Notes: generated by a model not told the origin, from the sequence alone. A stretch of DNA of 24,318 nt from Prorocentrum cordatum (GCA_963575745.1 CAUYUJ010009839.1:7501-31818), one strand, 5' to 3'; counted from the first letter of the stretch, positions 7,404-17,510 are shown. Made by a program: numbers and translations.

Positions 7404-7935
7404 TGCCCCAGGTTGTCCAACGGTTGTCCCATGGTTGTCCCGCGCGCGCCCAGGATTGTCCCGCGGTTGTCACGTGGATCTGCTGTGGTTGTCCCTTGGT
7501 CGTCCCGTGGCGGATTTGAAGCTTCCTGTGGTTGTCCTGTAATTGTCCCTTGGTTGCCCCTTGATTGTCCCGTGGTAGTCCTGTTGTTATTCCGTAGCTT
7601 TTCCGCAGATGCCCTGTGGCTGTCCCGCGGTTGTCCCGCGGTCGTCCCGTGGTTGTCCCGTGGTTGCTCCGTGGTTGTCCCGTGGCTGTCGCGCGGTTGC
7701 CCTGTGGCTGTTCCATTGGCATCGCGTGGTTGTCCCCCGTGGTTGTTCGGTGACTGTCCTGACTCTGTCCCAAAAACGTTGTCCCATGGTTGTGGCCGTG
7801 GTCGTGTCGCATGGCTGTCACGTGGTTGTCCCGTGGTTGTCCCGGGATTGCTGGTCATCCCGTGGCGGTGCTAGGGTTGTACCGTGGTTGCCCCGTGGCT
7901 GTTCAATGGTTGGCCCGTGGTTGGCCCTTTGTCAA
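7404..7935 (+). repeat. 11-bp minisatellite, unit GTCCCGTGGTT
   Basis: Degenerate tandem array, densest at 7620-7700, with variants such as GTCCAACGGTT and GTCCCTTGGTT. Because 11 is not a multiple of 3, all three frames stay open for long stretches and give spurious 11-residue protein repeats on both strands. Confidence 0.92.
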
Positions 7936-7942
7936 GAGGCCG

Positions 7943-7969
7943 ATATATATATATATATATATATATATA
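7943..7969. repeat. (TA)n microsatellite
   Basis: About 13 alternating AT units at the end of the first minisatellite block. Confidence 0.95.
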
Positions 7970-8135
7970 AGGGTAAGAACATCAGATAGCGAGGCCCAGA
8001 AAATGATAGCAAGGTCGATGGGTAGTGAGACCGATCGACCGTGAGACCGATACGTGCACACACATATACGTGCACGAATAAAGATACAGATTGATCGAGG
8101 CACCGACGGATAGGTAGTGAGATCCACGTTCTGTG
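7970..8135 (+). repeat. GTGAGACCGATCG-type low-complexity spacer
   Basis: Loose repeats of GTGAGACCGATCGACCG and related strings, with CACACATATACGTGCACG in the middle. The reverse complement motif (GATCGGTCTCAC) fills the equivalent spacer at 18191-18353. Confidence 0.75.
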
Positions 8136-8310
8136 GTTGCCAAGTGGGTGTTCTGTGTCCTGCGGTTGTCTGGAGGTTGTCCCGTGATTGCCCTGCGGTT
8201 GTCCAACGGTTGTCCCGTGGTTGTCCTGCAGCTGTCCCGTGGTTATCCCATGGTTTCTGTGGCTGTTCAATGTTTTTTCCTGTGATTGTCTTATGGTTGT
8301 CCCGAGGTGA
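8136..8310 (+). repeat. 11-bp minisatellite, second block
   Basis: Same GTCCCGTGGTT-type unit as 7404-7935, more degenerate. It is followed to about 8470 by GATCGACAG/GAGATCGA low-complexity sequence. Confidence 0.85.
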
Positions 8311-8613
8311 CCCCGTCTACAGACAGATTGGAAGACAGCACGACCATTATATAGTGAGGTCAATACATAAGAGAGACGATGAGATCGACAGGTGGAGAGG
8401 TCGATAAAGATCTTGGTGGTGGGATCGAACGGGAGATTATGTGAATGAAGAAATCAAGATCGACAGATCAATAGACCGCGGCTCCGATTCGATCCCAATC
8501 GCAAGCCGAAAGCTGCACCCATCCCCCCCCCCCTACACACAAAACAAAACTCCTTAGCACCCGAAGGGTAGTCCTAGGTATGTTGCTGTGCAGGCTTGCG
8601 GGAAGGATCCACT

Positions 8614-9204
8614 TCAATGGAGCATATCGTGTTCACCCAAACTCTGCCTTCGGTGAGGTGTTCCGGCAGAGGCTGCTTCACACCATCTTCTCGGCGCAGC
8701 CTCTGGTGGCCCATAGGTGGCCCAAGCTGACGCAACGAGAGGGTCCCTCAGGCGCCTAGGACGTCTCTTGGGGGCAGGATGCGATTGATGTGCCCATACT
8801 TGTCCTTTTGAATCTTCAGGGGGCACGCCTACATGTCTTGTGATAGCGATGTTGTTGTACAAAGTTACACAGCTCTTCGGTCTCACGTGCCCCCCGCTCA
8901 TGCAAAACATGATTATGGAAAGCAAAGGGGGTCGCTCGAGACATTTTCGAAGCATTGCCTTCAGAAGGTTGGCGCTGTTGAGCTCCAGCGGATAGGCACC
9001 TTGAGTGGCCCATTGCGACATGCTTCCGACTCTCGTCTCCCCCTCCTTCGCGGCCCAGTGCTCTTCCTCCACCAGTTCCCTGTGTTTTCTTGCGTATTGG
9101 CCATGGCGCCCAGTAGTTGCTTTCGGTGGCCCATGCCAGACAAACGCGACTCCAGGCCAGCATAAGCCCTCCCGGCCGAAAAAGGCCAGGTCGCGATCAA
9201 ACAT
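8614..9204 (-). CDS. Weak candidate coding segment, hypothetical
   Basis: An open frame of 196 codons. The stretch YARKHRELVEEEHWAAKEGE, followed by ELNSANLLKAMLRKCLERPP, looks more protein-like than the surrounding shadow frames. No domain is recognised, the ends are not defined by good splice sites, and two overlapping frames are also open here. It could be an exon of the same minus-strand gene as 11657-12061, a decayed transposon fragment, or chance. Confidence 0.22.
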   Translation of the reverse strand: MFDRDLAFFGREGLCWPGVAFVWHGPPKATTGRHGQYARKHRELVEEEHWAAKEGETRVGSMSQWATQGAYPLELNSANLLKAMLRKCLERPPLLSIIMFCMSGGHVRPKSCVTLYNNIAITRHVGVPPEDSKGQVWAHQSHPAPKRRPRRLRDPLVASAWATYGPPEAAPRRWCEAASAGTPHRRQSLGEHDMLH

Positions 9205-9267
9205 GTTCCGAGTGCGGCACCGCGTGGAAATATTGCAACGCGATCATCTTGTTTTGGTGCCCACGGG

Positions 9268-9560
9268 AGGGGGGAGGACTGGAAAGGGAGGACAGGAAAG
9301 GCGAGACGAGACAGGAAAGAGGAGACCAGACAGGACAGCGAGGGGGCGGGAGAGGAGAGCGTAGAGATACCAGAGGAGGAACGTAGCCTGGGGAGGAGAG
9401 GGAGGATGCAAAAGAGGGGACAGGAGAGGAGAGAAAACAGGAGAGGAGAGAGAGAGAGAGAGAGCGAGGGAAGGAGAGAGGAGAGCAGAGGAAAGGAGAG
9501 AGGATAAGGGAGAGAAGGGAGGAGAACCCGGACCAAGGAAGAGAGAAAAGACGGAGGAGG
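9268..9560 (+). repeat. Polypurine (GGAGA)n-like tract
   Basis: Nearly all A and G over about 290 bp: degenerate GGAGAGGAGA units with a pure (GA)n core at about 9440-9465. The minus strand is the corresponding pyrimidine tract. Confidence 0.88.
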
Positions 9561-10320
9561 AACTGCATCCGCCCCCCCCCCCTGGGCTCGCCCCGGGCTC
9601 GGCTGGCCCCGCACGCCTGGGGTGCGATCAAGCATGCTGCCCCTGGGTCGTGATGCCACCCTCTAGGGGGAAAACAAACCGACCTCGCGTTTGACCACCC
9701 TCGCTTCCAAGAGATACCCAACGATGCCAAACTACGGCCTGTACTGGTCAGGCCGCTTGACGAGGAGGCGCGTGGTATGGCTTGGTTTTGCCTGGAAGCG
9801 AAAGCGGGGCAGGCAGTTCACGCTCTGACCCCTCTCCCAACCGGCAAGCCTTCGGGCTGCGAGCGCACGGCCGGCCCCACCGCGCAGCCCGTGGCCGACC
9901 TCGGCGGGCCCCCGGGCAGTCTGCTGGGGCTCCCAGCTCCGCGCTCTCGCGCCCTCGCGGAGCGCGCAGCGCGAAGAACTTCGCGCGCTCTCGCAGCCGC
10001 CCCCCGCAAAGGGAAGGACGAGGAGCACGAGGAGGAGGCGGAGAAGGAACGAAGAGGACGAGGAGGACGAGGAGGAGGCGGAGAGAAGGAGCGAGGACCG
10101 CGAGGAGCGCGAAGCGCGAAGTAACTGGGCGCCCTCGTGGGCGCCTTGGAGTCGGGAGCGGCCAAGAGGGGGGTGTCCAAGAGGGGGGGGTGCAAATCAT
10201 GACCGGCGGCATGTGCGCGGCCCAGCCGGGGGGGCCAGGGACGCAATGAAAGACGAAGAGGCGCCACGAAATCCGGGGAAATATCATGGCCCACGCCAGG
10301 AGATCCACCCCCCCCTAGTC
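9561..10320. other. Gene-less GC-rich stretch with a small hairpin
   Basis: No credible gene. 9969-9986 is a perfect hairpin (GCGCGAAG, AA loop, CTTCGCGC). A related GCGCGAAGCGCGAAG string is at about 10109-10123, and GGCGCC-ctcgtg-GGCGCC is at about 10129-10145. 10020-10100 is GA-rich. Confidence 0.5.
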
Positions 10321-10515
10321 TCGGGCAGGGCGAAAGGGGGGGATAGCAAAGGGGGGGTTTGAGAATCAGCTCACGTAGCTGATTTTCCCGTCGCCTCCCG
10401 GCGCCGGAGGCGGCCATGTATCGAGGAATGGGCCCCTCGGTGGGGCCGAAACCAGCTGCATGCATCAAATTTTGTAACCCCCCCTTTCCCAATCCCCCCC
10501 TTTCGTCCGGCCCGA
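10321..10515. mobile_element. MITE family 1, copy B (195 bp, 5-bp target duplication)
   Basis: Starts TCGGGCAGGGCGAAAGG and ends CTTTCGTCCGGCCCGA. TAGTC at 10316-10320 and at 10516-10520 flanks it. It is the same length and same orientation as copy A and differs from it at only a few positions, including the first internal hairpin (identical) and the GCCGGAGGCG hairpin (one change). Confidence 0.9.
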
Positions 10516-10750
10516 TAGTCATCACCCCCCTCTTCTCCGCCCCCGATTGAGTCTGGGGCGGCCTGCGCGCCCCCACCTCCGGGGCGCGGGGCACCGCCCA
10601 CGGGGGGCGCCGCCGGAGGCGCGCCCCGCCCGGGCGCGGAGACCGCCCCGCAGACTGCACTCGCGGGGGCCCGTCGAGAGGCCCGCCGCGGACGTTACCT
10701 GGGGGGACCCTCCGTCTCCGCAGTCCGAGGCCTCGCCACTGCAAACCCCA
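10516..10750. other. GC-rich island, no gene seen
   Basis: Very GC-rich with GGCGCCGCCGGAGGCG-type palindromic blocks. It lies beside inverted-repeat elements, as does the island at 21481-21790. Confidence 0.5.
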
Positions 10751-10754
10751 AGCT

Positions 10755-10935
10755 TGCAGTCGGGGCGCTGACCTAAGGAACCCTAAACAAGGAACGAGGC
10801 CCCTTTTTTTGCATAAGTTGAACTTCGACTTCCCATCGAAAACACAAGGGAAACCTGAGGCAAGCTGTGAAACAATCAAGGAACACCGAGCCCCTCCCCA
10901 ACGAAAAGGGTTCCTTCTTCAGCGCCCCGACTGTA
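10755..10935. mobile_element. MITE family 2 (~180 bp)
   Basis: Inverted ends: GCAGTCGGGGCGCTGA, then AAGGAACCCT, at about 10756-10785, mirrored by AGGGTTCCTT then AGCGCCCCGACTG at about 10906-10933. The 13-bp CAGTCGGGGCGCT block is a perfect inverted match. The interior is AT-richer and non-coding. No clear target duplication. Confidence 0.75.
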
Positions 10936-11084
10936 GGTCGGGCGTGTCCCCTGCAGGGGGATTTTGGGCGAAAAATTCAAAACATATTCCCCTAATGCTC
11001 AAACATAGTCTGTCAAAAAATAGTCCCCATTTTTTTTGTTTACCATTTTTGAAGTTCCCTCCTGTAGAGGGACAGGCCCGACTC
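10934..11084. mobile_element. MITE family 3, copy A (~150 bp)
   Basis: Left end TAGGTCGGGCGTGTCCCCTG. The right end, reverse complemented, reads GAGTCGGGCCTGTCCCTC. Both ends also carry a sub-terminal palindrome (CCCCTGCAGGGG, CCTCCTGTAGAGG). Interior blocks GGATTTTGG, TCAAAACATAT and AATAGTC recur in the inverted copy at 21811-22006. It abuts family 2 directly. Confidence 0.75.
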
Positions 11085-11379
11085 AACCCCAAGCCCCTCC
11101 CTTGGGAGCCTGGCCCAGCCCACCTGGAAACGGCGAAAGGGGGGTCTGCCTGGGGGCGCTGGCGCACTCCTCTGGCTCAGGAAAGCTCCCGGTCGCGCCA
11201 AACTTGCGAAAGACATCTGCGCGACGGCCCACAGATGCTCAGGCACGGCCCAAGACAGGTCCAAGAGGGCTCCAGGTGGCCTCAACACAGCCCCCGAGGC
11301 TCCATAGACGGCCCAAGAATCACGGATTTTCCTTTGGCGTGTCTACATGCTTCCATTGCCTTTTCTCTTTAGACAGCCT

Positions 11380-11640
11380 GAGAGGCCCCCACGATCGCCC
11401 CAGCACAACCCAAAAGGCCCCAAAGAGGGCCCCAAATCGGCCCCAGGGGGCCTCGAGATGGCGAAAAGGCCCCCAAGACTGCAGATGGCCCGAGGAGAAA
11501 TCCAAGGGGGGAAACTCGAAGGGGCCCCAGGGGCCATCCCCTACGAGATGGCCCCCCCAAGCGCCCCACAAGCCCCCAAGCCAGACCCAAGAGGCCCCAA
11601 GAGGCCCCCGAGAGGGCCCCCAAACGACCCCTTCTAGATT
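11380..11640. repeat. Degenerate GGCCCCAA minisatellite
   Basis: Loose repeats of AGGCCCCAAAGAGGGCCCCA type spaced about 10-11 bp. It probably lies in the intron following the donor at 11656-11651 (minus). Long frames here (WGPFRHLE, GALFGAFW) are repeat products. Confidence 0.6.
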
Positions 11641-11656
11641 TCTCGAATGCACTCAC

Positions 11657-12061
11657 GGCGCCAGGACGCTCCGACGACAACGCCACCCGGCAGCGAGGCA
11701 CCCGGAGCTCCCCGGGGGGGCCGGCGGTGCGGCGCATCGGCCACCGCATCCTCCCGAGCCCCTTGGGCCGCACTCGCAGGATGAAGGCCATGAGCGGGGC
11801 GAGCACCTCCGACTGCCTGTCGGGCGGGATGTCCATCCTCGCCCACAGCTCGATCCAGTCCTTCGGCTTCTTCACGACGCCCTGCACCACGGCCTTCTCC
11901 AGGTACTTCTCCAGCAGCTCCTCCCGCAGCTCCCCGGCGGGGCCGAACACCTTCTCCGTCCCCACGTCCCCGAAGAGCGCGTACAGCGGGTCCGCGTCCT
12001 CCCACGCAAACGCCTCGTCGGCCCGCCCCTCGAGACCGGCGTCGGAGGCGGTCCGCTTCAT
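11657..12061 (-). CDS. Putative first exon, hypothetical protein
   Basis: 135 codons from ATG (12061). It starts MKRTASDAGLEGRADEAFAW and includes DADPLYALFGDVGTEKVFGP, ELREELLEKYLEKAVVQGVV, KKPKDWIELWARMDIPPDR and EVLAPLMAFILRVRP. It is non-repetitive, mixed charged and hydrophobic, and ends at a consensus-like donor (GGCGCC before GTGAGT, 11656-11651) in phase 0. Beyond the donor the frame runs into the GGCCCCAA minisatellite, which fits an intron. I recognise no family. Downstream exons may be among the minus-strand candidates at 9.2-8.6, 6.8-6.5 and 6.2-6.0 kb, but the phase-1 start of the 6830 exon means at least one more exon would be needed in between. Confidence 0.55.
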
Positions 12062-12750
12062 GCCGGCGCGCCGCGGCGCGAGCGCTCCCCGCTCACCCCG
12101 GGCGCGCCTCCGCCCGGCCGACGGCGGACTGAGCCTGCATGGCTCCGCGGAGCAGGGCGAGGACCTCTACCCCCTCCGAGGGGCCCGAGAAGCGAAAATC
12201 ATAGATTCCCCTTGCGGTCAGGTCCTTTTGCTCAGCGTGTCGCGGAGGCAGACCCCGCGGCACGCTGCGCTTTGAAAGCGGATAGCGTGCCGCTTCGCTC
12301 CGCTCCACGGGGTGGGAGGCTGGGAACTGTTCGGGCCGCTGACGCTTGGGAGTGGCGGCGCGGGTAACGCGTCGCGCCGAAGCGTGGTGGGCCAGAACCT
12401 GCGGAACGGCACGCTAAGCCAAAGTTCCTGACCGTATTCCCCTTAGTCACAAACCTCGAACTCATCCCCATCCCTGAAATCGGCACGCCCAAGGCGATGC
12501 CAGTCTCAGGGATGTGCCCTCAGAAACTGAGCGATTCCTCAATATCGACACCGAAGTAAGCCGACGCCAGGGATAGGGATAAGGCACAGACTGGTATCTC
12601 GGGCCGTCGAAGGACGTCAATGCTCTCACCCTTTCGGGCTTCTGGCCCCCCAGGACCTCCCCTCGCCTCCCGCCGTGGCTGCACGCGCCCCCCGCGCTGA
12701 TAGCGCAAGGGGCCAGCCCGCCGCCGTCTGCACAGGCGCTGCGGAGGGCA
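12062..12750. other. Gene-less region upstream of the 12061 start codon
   Basis: No convincing ORF. Contains a nested hairpin at 12257-12293 about 200 bp upstream of the minus-strand ATG. The nonamer CGGCACGCT recurs at 12407-12415. Confidence 0.45.
12257..12293. other. Nested perfect hairpin
   Basis: Outer stem GCGGCACGCT (12257-12266) pairs with AGCGTGCCGC (12284-12293). An inner stem CGCTTT (12268-12273) pairs with AAAGCG (12275-12280). It could be a cruciform, or an RNA hairpin if transcribed. No T or A run follows to suggest a terminator. Confidence 0.7.
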
Positions 12751-12754
12751 AGCG

Positions 12755-12774
12755 GAGAGAGAGAGAGAGAGAGA
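12755..12774 (+). repeat. (GA)n microsatellite
   Basis: About 10 GA units. Confidence 0.9.
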
Positions 12775-12900
12775 AAACAAAAGCGACGACCTCGAACCCT
12801 TCGGGGGGTCCCCACGGCGCATTGGCCTTGCAGGTAAAGGAGGGGAGGGAGGAGGTGGAGGAACGATACGACGTGTAGGGGCAAGACAAGGATAAGGACA

Positions 12901-12934
12901 ATGATGCAGATGATTATAGTGATGATGATGATGC

Positions 12935-12975
<41 letters not shown>

Positions 12976-13220
12976 CTGATGCTGATGATGCTGATGCTGA
13001 TGATGATAATGATACTGATGAAGATGCTGATGTTGATGATGATGGTGATGGTGATGCTGGTGATGCTGATGATGATGATGGTGATGATGATGATGGTGAT
13101 GATGATGATGATGATGATGATGATGGTGTTGATGCTGATGCTGATGCTGGTGCTGGTGATGATGATGATGCTGCTAATGATGATGGTGATGATGATGTTG
13201 TTGATGATGATGATGCTGCT

Positions 13221-13276
<56 letters not shown>
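12901..13276 (+). repeat. (ATG)n imperfect microsatellite
   Basis: About 375 bp of GAT/ATG units with GCTG, GGTG and TAAT variants, purest at both ends. The frames translate as poly-Met, poly-Asp or poly-Ile/Ser/His and are not genes. Confidence 0.95.
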
Positions 13277-13277
<1 letters not shown>

Positions 13278-14046
13278 AGCCGCTCCAGGTGCGACGGGCG
13301 GCGGCCTTGAGCAGAGCCGAGGATGGCCCTTCGCGTGATCGGGCGCTGGCCCCGCTCGACGCAAACGTGCGTCGATACAGAACTCCTGGTCTGCCCCGCT
13401 GCCACAGCGGTCTTGTGGAGGCAGCTGTGGGGCGGCGATTAGGCGCCAAACAACGGCATGTTAGATTCTACCCTCGGCCCTCCGCCCACCCCAAAAAAAG
13501 GTTCGGAAGCTGTTGGGCAGATTTGTCCCGCGCAGGGAACCCTGAATCCAAAAACAATGCCATCTCTAGGGGGCAGAGGGGGGGGGGGCATTTGTTCACA
13601 TGTGCTGCCCTCCGCTGACGAAGAAGCCGCTCTCGCTTTGCTTCCGCAGGCTCCCGAGAGCCTTCCGCCAGAAGTCGACCTCTCGATCCCTCGACCGCAA
13701 GGCACGCTCTGGAGCGCCCCGTCTGGATATTGATGGCCGTTCGTGCCACGAGGTGGGTCAGACGCTGGGCGAGGGCGGTCCCGCCGCTGGCGGCCACCAC
13801 CTTGAGCTCGTGAGCGCCCGATCAGCGTCGAGATAGAAGTCTCACGAGAAGGCCCTTCGGGAACGCAGCCTCTTGCTGGCCCCAAGTGCGCCTCGAGGTG
13901 CGAGGACCGCCACAGGAAGACACTCAAAACAGCGGAACGACCTGAGGAACATCGATCCCCCCCTAAGAAGCCATCGTGGTCCTCATTCAAGAGATCTTGA
14001 CTGCATGTGCCACTTAACCAAGGTAGGCTCACAGACTCTCGGTCTG
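13277..14046. other. Unique sequence, no gene supported
   Basis: Several short overlapping frames on both strands, none with a recognisable domain. The 13600-13735 stretch is open on the plus strand after a pyrimidine-rich CAG (about 13650) but is too short to call. Confidence 0.4.
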
Positions 14047-14135
14047 GAGGACGACGACGACGACGACCATGGCGACGACGACGACGACGACGGCGCCGAC
14101 GACGACGACGACGACGACAACGACGACGACGAGCA
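14047..14135 (+). repeat. (GAC)n microsatellite
   Basis: GACGAC units with interruptions. It translates as poly-Asp on one frame and poly-Thr or poly-Arg on others. Confidence 0.9.
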
Positions 14136-14397
14136 CCGAAGAGGGACAGCCCCCCCCGCCCCGCCCCCTCTCGTGGCGCGCGCAGCCTTCAGGCGCCCCG
14201 CCCGCGCCGCGGGAGGGCCGGGTGCCCGCGGCGCCTGGGCGGGCCCGGGCGGCGCCCCGCGCCCCCTGCCGGCCGCCGCCGTCCCCTCGGCAAGGGCCTG
14301 GCGGCTCCTGCCGTCCCTCGGCTCGCAAGGGCGCGGCCGCGGCTTGCGCTGGCCAGGGCTTCGAGGCGGATCCGGCAGCAGCAGCAGAGACCTCGAA
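14136..14397. other. GC-rich island between trinucleotide arrays
   Basis: Very GC-rich, with GCCCGCGCCGCGG-like blocks and no supported gene. It sits between (GAC)n and (CTC)n, similar in layout to 23191-23425. Confidence 0.45.
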
Positions 14398-14412
14398 GAT
14401 GGCCTCCTCCTC

Positions 14413-14460
<48 letters not shown>

Positions 14461-14519
14461 CTCCTCCTCCTCCTCCTCCTCCTCCTCCTCCTCCTCCTCC
14501 TCCTCCTCCTCCTCCTCTT
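14398..14519 (+). repeat. (CTCCTG)n then (CTC)n array
   Basis: Starts as CTGCTC hexamer units (about 14415-14458) and changes to pure CTC to 14517, keeping the same triplet phase. Confidence 0.95.
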
Positions 14520-14754
14520 TCCTGCTCCCTCCTCCCCCTGTGAGCTGTGAGCTGATGGGGTGAGATTCGTTACCGATGTCGCCCTCACCCCCAGGGCTGA
14601 CCGGCCCTAGGGGGACTGATCAAACTAATGCCAGGAGACCCCTGGAGCACCGCTCCAGGGGACGCCGACAGATAGGGATAACCGTAAAAGGGAGGATAGA
14701 TCGACAGACAGACAAGCGTAAGAGAGGGAGCGCGAGGGGGAGACAACGGAGACC

Positions 14755-14908
14755 TCCTCCTCCTCCTCCTCCTCCTCCTCCTCCTGCTCCCCTCCTCCTC
14801 CTCCTCCTCCCCTCTCCTCCTCCTTTCTGCTCCTCCTCCTCCTCCTCCTCCTTCTCCTCCTCCTCCTCCTCCTCCTCCTCCTCCTCCTCCTCCTCCTCCC
14901 CTCTTCTC
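14755..14908 (+). repeat. (CTC)n array
   Basis: CTC units with occasional CTG and TTC. It is followed to about 15220 by a C/T-rich stretch with no gene. Confidence 0.92.
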
Positions 14909-15240
14909 CCAGACCTCCTCATCCTCCCCCACCCCTCCCGTTCCCTTCCCAAGGCCTCCCCCCCTCGCCTTCAATTACCTTTTTTACGCTCCTACCTCTC
15001 CTCTCCCTCCCTACCACTCCGCCCCTCCATCTCCATCCACCTATCGCTCCCCCTCGCCTTCCCCCCTCCCCACCCTCATGCCCTCCACACCCTCAGCTCT
15101 CTCCTCACCTCTCCTCCTCTCCCGTCGCCGTCGCCCGAATCTTCTCCCGTCTCTCCCCGCCCTTCCACCTCCTCCCCGCTCAACCCTCCCCTCCGTGTTG
15201 CCTCCCTGGCACTGTCGGAATTCCTCCCAACCGAGGGCCC

Positions 15241-15336
15241 CAAGAGGTCCGGACCCATCCCCCAGGACCAGCTTTTCACCCTTCGTCGTGCTTTGACGGC
15301 CCCGAAGCCCGGGGAGGGCCCCCCGTGGCCGACGAT
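15241..15336 (+). repeat. ~95-bp dispersed repeat, copy 1
   Basis: Shares GAGGTCYGGMCCC, TTTCACCCT, TTTGACGGCCCCGA and GGCCCCCC blocks in the same order with 22642-22737, and partly with 22762-22825. Non-coding. Confidence 0.75.
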
Positions 15337-15465
15337 AGGGAACCCTTAGGAATCCCTAAGGAATCCTGAGGAATCCCTACGGAATCCTGAGGACTCCCTA
15401 GGGAGTCTCTGAGGAGCCTCAGGAACTCCCTGGGAATCCCTGGGGGATCCTCTGGAATCCCGCCG
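15337..15465 (+). repeat. Minisatellite alternating 11- and 10-bp units
   Basis: Units AGGAATCCCTA and AGGAATCCTG alternate, decaying to AGGACTCCCTA and GGGAGTCTCTG, so the double unit is about 21 bp. Confidence 0.75.
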
Positions 15466-15644
15466 TGATTTTTCGCAGCGAGAAAGGGGGGCAGGGAGCT
15501 GCCCCTCGCGGCCCCCACGCCTCCGGCCCGGCCCGCGCGCGGGCGAGCAGCAGGGGCGCCCAGGTCCTGGCAGAGGTGAGTGGAGGCCAGCGGAGGCCGC
15601 CAGAGCCCCAGCCGTTGGCAGAGTGATGTCGCCAGGTGGTGCGA

Positions 15645-17367
15645 AGTTCCCTCCTCCTCCTCCTCCTCCTCCTCCTCCTCCTCCTGCTCCTCCTCCTCCT
15701 CCGCCTCCTCCTGCTCCTGCTCCTCCTCCTCCTCCTCCTCCTCCTCCTCCTGCTCCTGCTTCTCCTCATCCTCCTCATCCTCCTTCTTCTTATTATTATG
15801 GTTATTCATATTTTTAGTTTAATCAGTGTTATTATTATAAGAAGTATTATTATTAGTTTTTTATATTATTATTATTACTAATATTAGTATTATTAGTATT
15901 GTTGATATTATTATTATTGTTATTATTATTGTTATGATTATTTTTATTATCATTATTATTATGATTATTATTATTATAAGTATTACTATCATTATTACTA
16001 CTATTATTATTATTAATATTTGTATTATTATTAGTAGTATTATTATTATCATTATTATTATTATGATTATTAGTATTATTAGTAGTATTTTTAGTATTAT
16101 TATGATTATTAATATGATTATAATTATTTATGATGCTTACTATGATTACTATCATATTGTTAATATTATTAGTATGATTACTATCTGATTAGTATTGTGA
16201 TGATGATTATTATTACTATTATTATTATCCTTCTCCTCCTCCTCCTCCGCCTCCTCCTCCTCCTCATCCTCCTCCTCTTCCTCCTCCTCCTCCTCCTCCG
16301 CCTCCTTCTCCTCCTCCGCCTCCTCCTCCTGCTTCTCCTCCTCCTCCTCAATATTATTCTTCTCTTCTTCTTCTTCTTATTATTATTATTATTCTTATTA
16401 TTAGTAGTATTCGTATTATTCGTATTAGTATTATTCGTATTATGATGATTAGTATGATTAGTATTATGATGAGTATTATTACTAGTATTAATAGCAAACA
16501 TAGTATTATTATTAGTATTATTATTAGTCGTATTATTATTAGTAATAGGAGTAGTAGTACTATTATTATTATAATTATTATTTTTCTTCTTCTCCTCCTC
16601 CTCCTCCACCTCCTCCTCCTCCTCCTTCTCCTCCTCCTCATCCTCCGCCTCCTCCTCCTCCTGCTTCTCCTCCTCCTCCTCCTCCTCCGCCTCCGCCTCC
16701 TCTCCTCCTCCTCCTCCTCCTCCTCCTCCTCCTCCCTCACCACCATTCATCATCATCATCAGAAGCAGCAGCAGCATCTCATCCTCCTCCTCCTCCTGCC
16801 CGTTTCCGCCGCCTGCCTCCGCCTCCTCCGCCCTCCTCGTTCTCACCCTCCTCCTCATTCCCTGATTCCCTGTCATTCCCTCCTCCTTTCTCCTCCCTCC
16901 TGCTCCTCCTCATCCTCCTCCTCCTCTGCTGCTCCGCCTCCTCCGCCTCCTCCTCCTCCTTCTCTCCTCCTCCTCCGCCTTCTCCAACTCTCCTCCTCCT
17001 CCTCCCTCCTCATCATCTCCTCCTCCTCCTCATCCTCCTCCTCCTCCTCGTCTCCTCTTCCTCCTCCTTCGCTCTTCTCCAACTCCTCCATCCTCCTCCT
17101 CATCCTCCTCCTCATCCTCCTCCTCCTCCTCCTCCTCCTCCTCCTCCTCATCATCATCATCATCAGCATCATCATCATCATCATCATCATCATCGTCATC
17201 ATCATCAGCATCATCAGCATCAGCATGATCATCATGATCAGCTTCATCATTATCATCATCATCATCAGCAGCATCATCAGCATCATCATCATCAGAATCA
17301 GCATCAGCATCAGCATCAGCATCATCATCATCATCGTCATCAGCATCATCATCATCATCAGCATCAG

Positions 17368-17402
<35 letters not shown>

Positions 17403-17472
17403 GCATCATCATCAGCATCGTCAACATCATCGTCATCATCATCAGCATCGTCGTCATCATCATCCTCACCAG

Positions 17473-17510
<38 letters not shown>

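Noticed and set aside
7141-7874. Long frames with 11-residue repeats (DNHGTTTGQPR, SRGCPVVVPWL)
   Set aside because: An 11-bp tandem unit gives an 11-residue repeat in every frame. Not a repeat protein gene.
7404-8310. CRISPR-like array
   Set aside because: Units are contiguous and degenerate with no spacers, in a eukaryotic context.
10755-11084. Rho-independent-type terminators at the palindromes
   Set aside because: The palindromes are element ends with matching partners about 150-180 bp away, and such terminators are not expected in a dinoflagellate nucleus.
12901-13338. Poly-Met and poly-Ser/poly-Ile frames
   Set aside because: Direct translation of the (ATG)n array on both strands.
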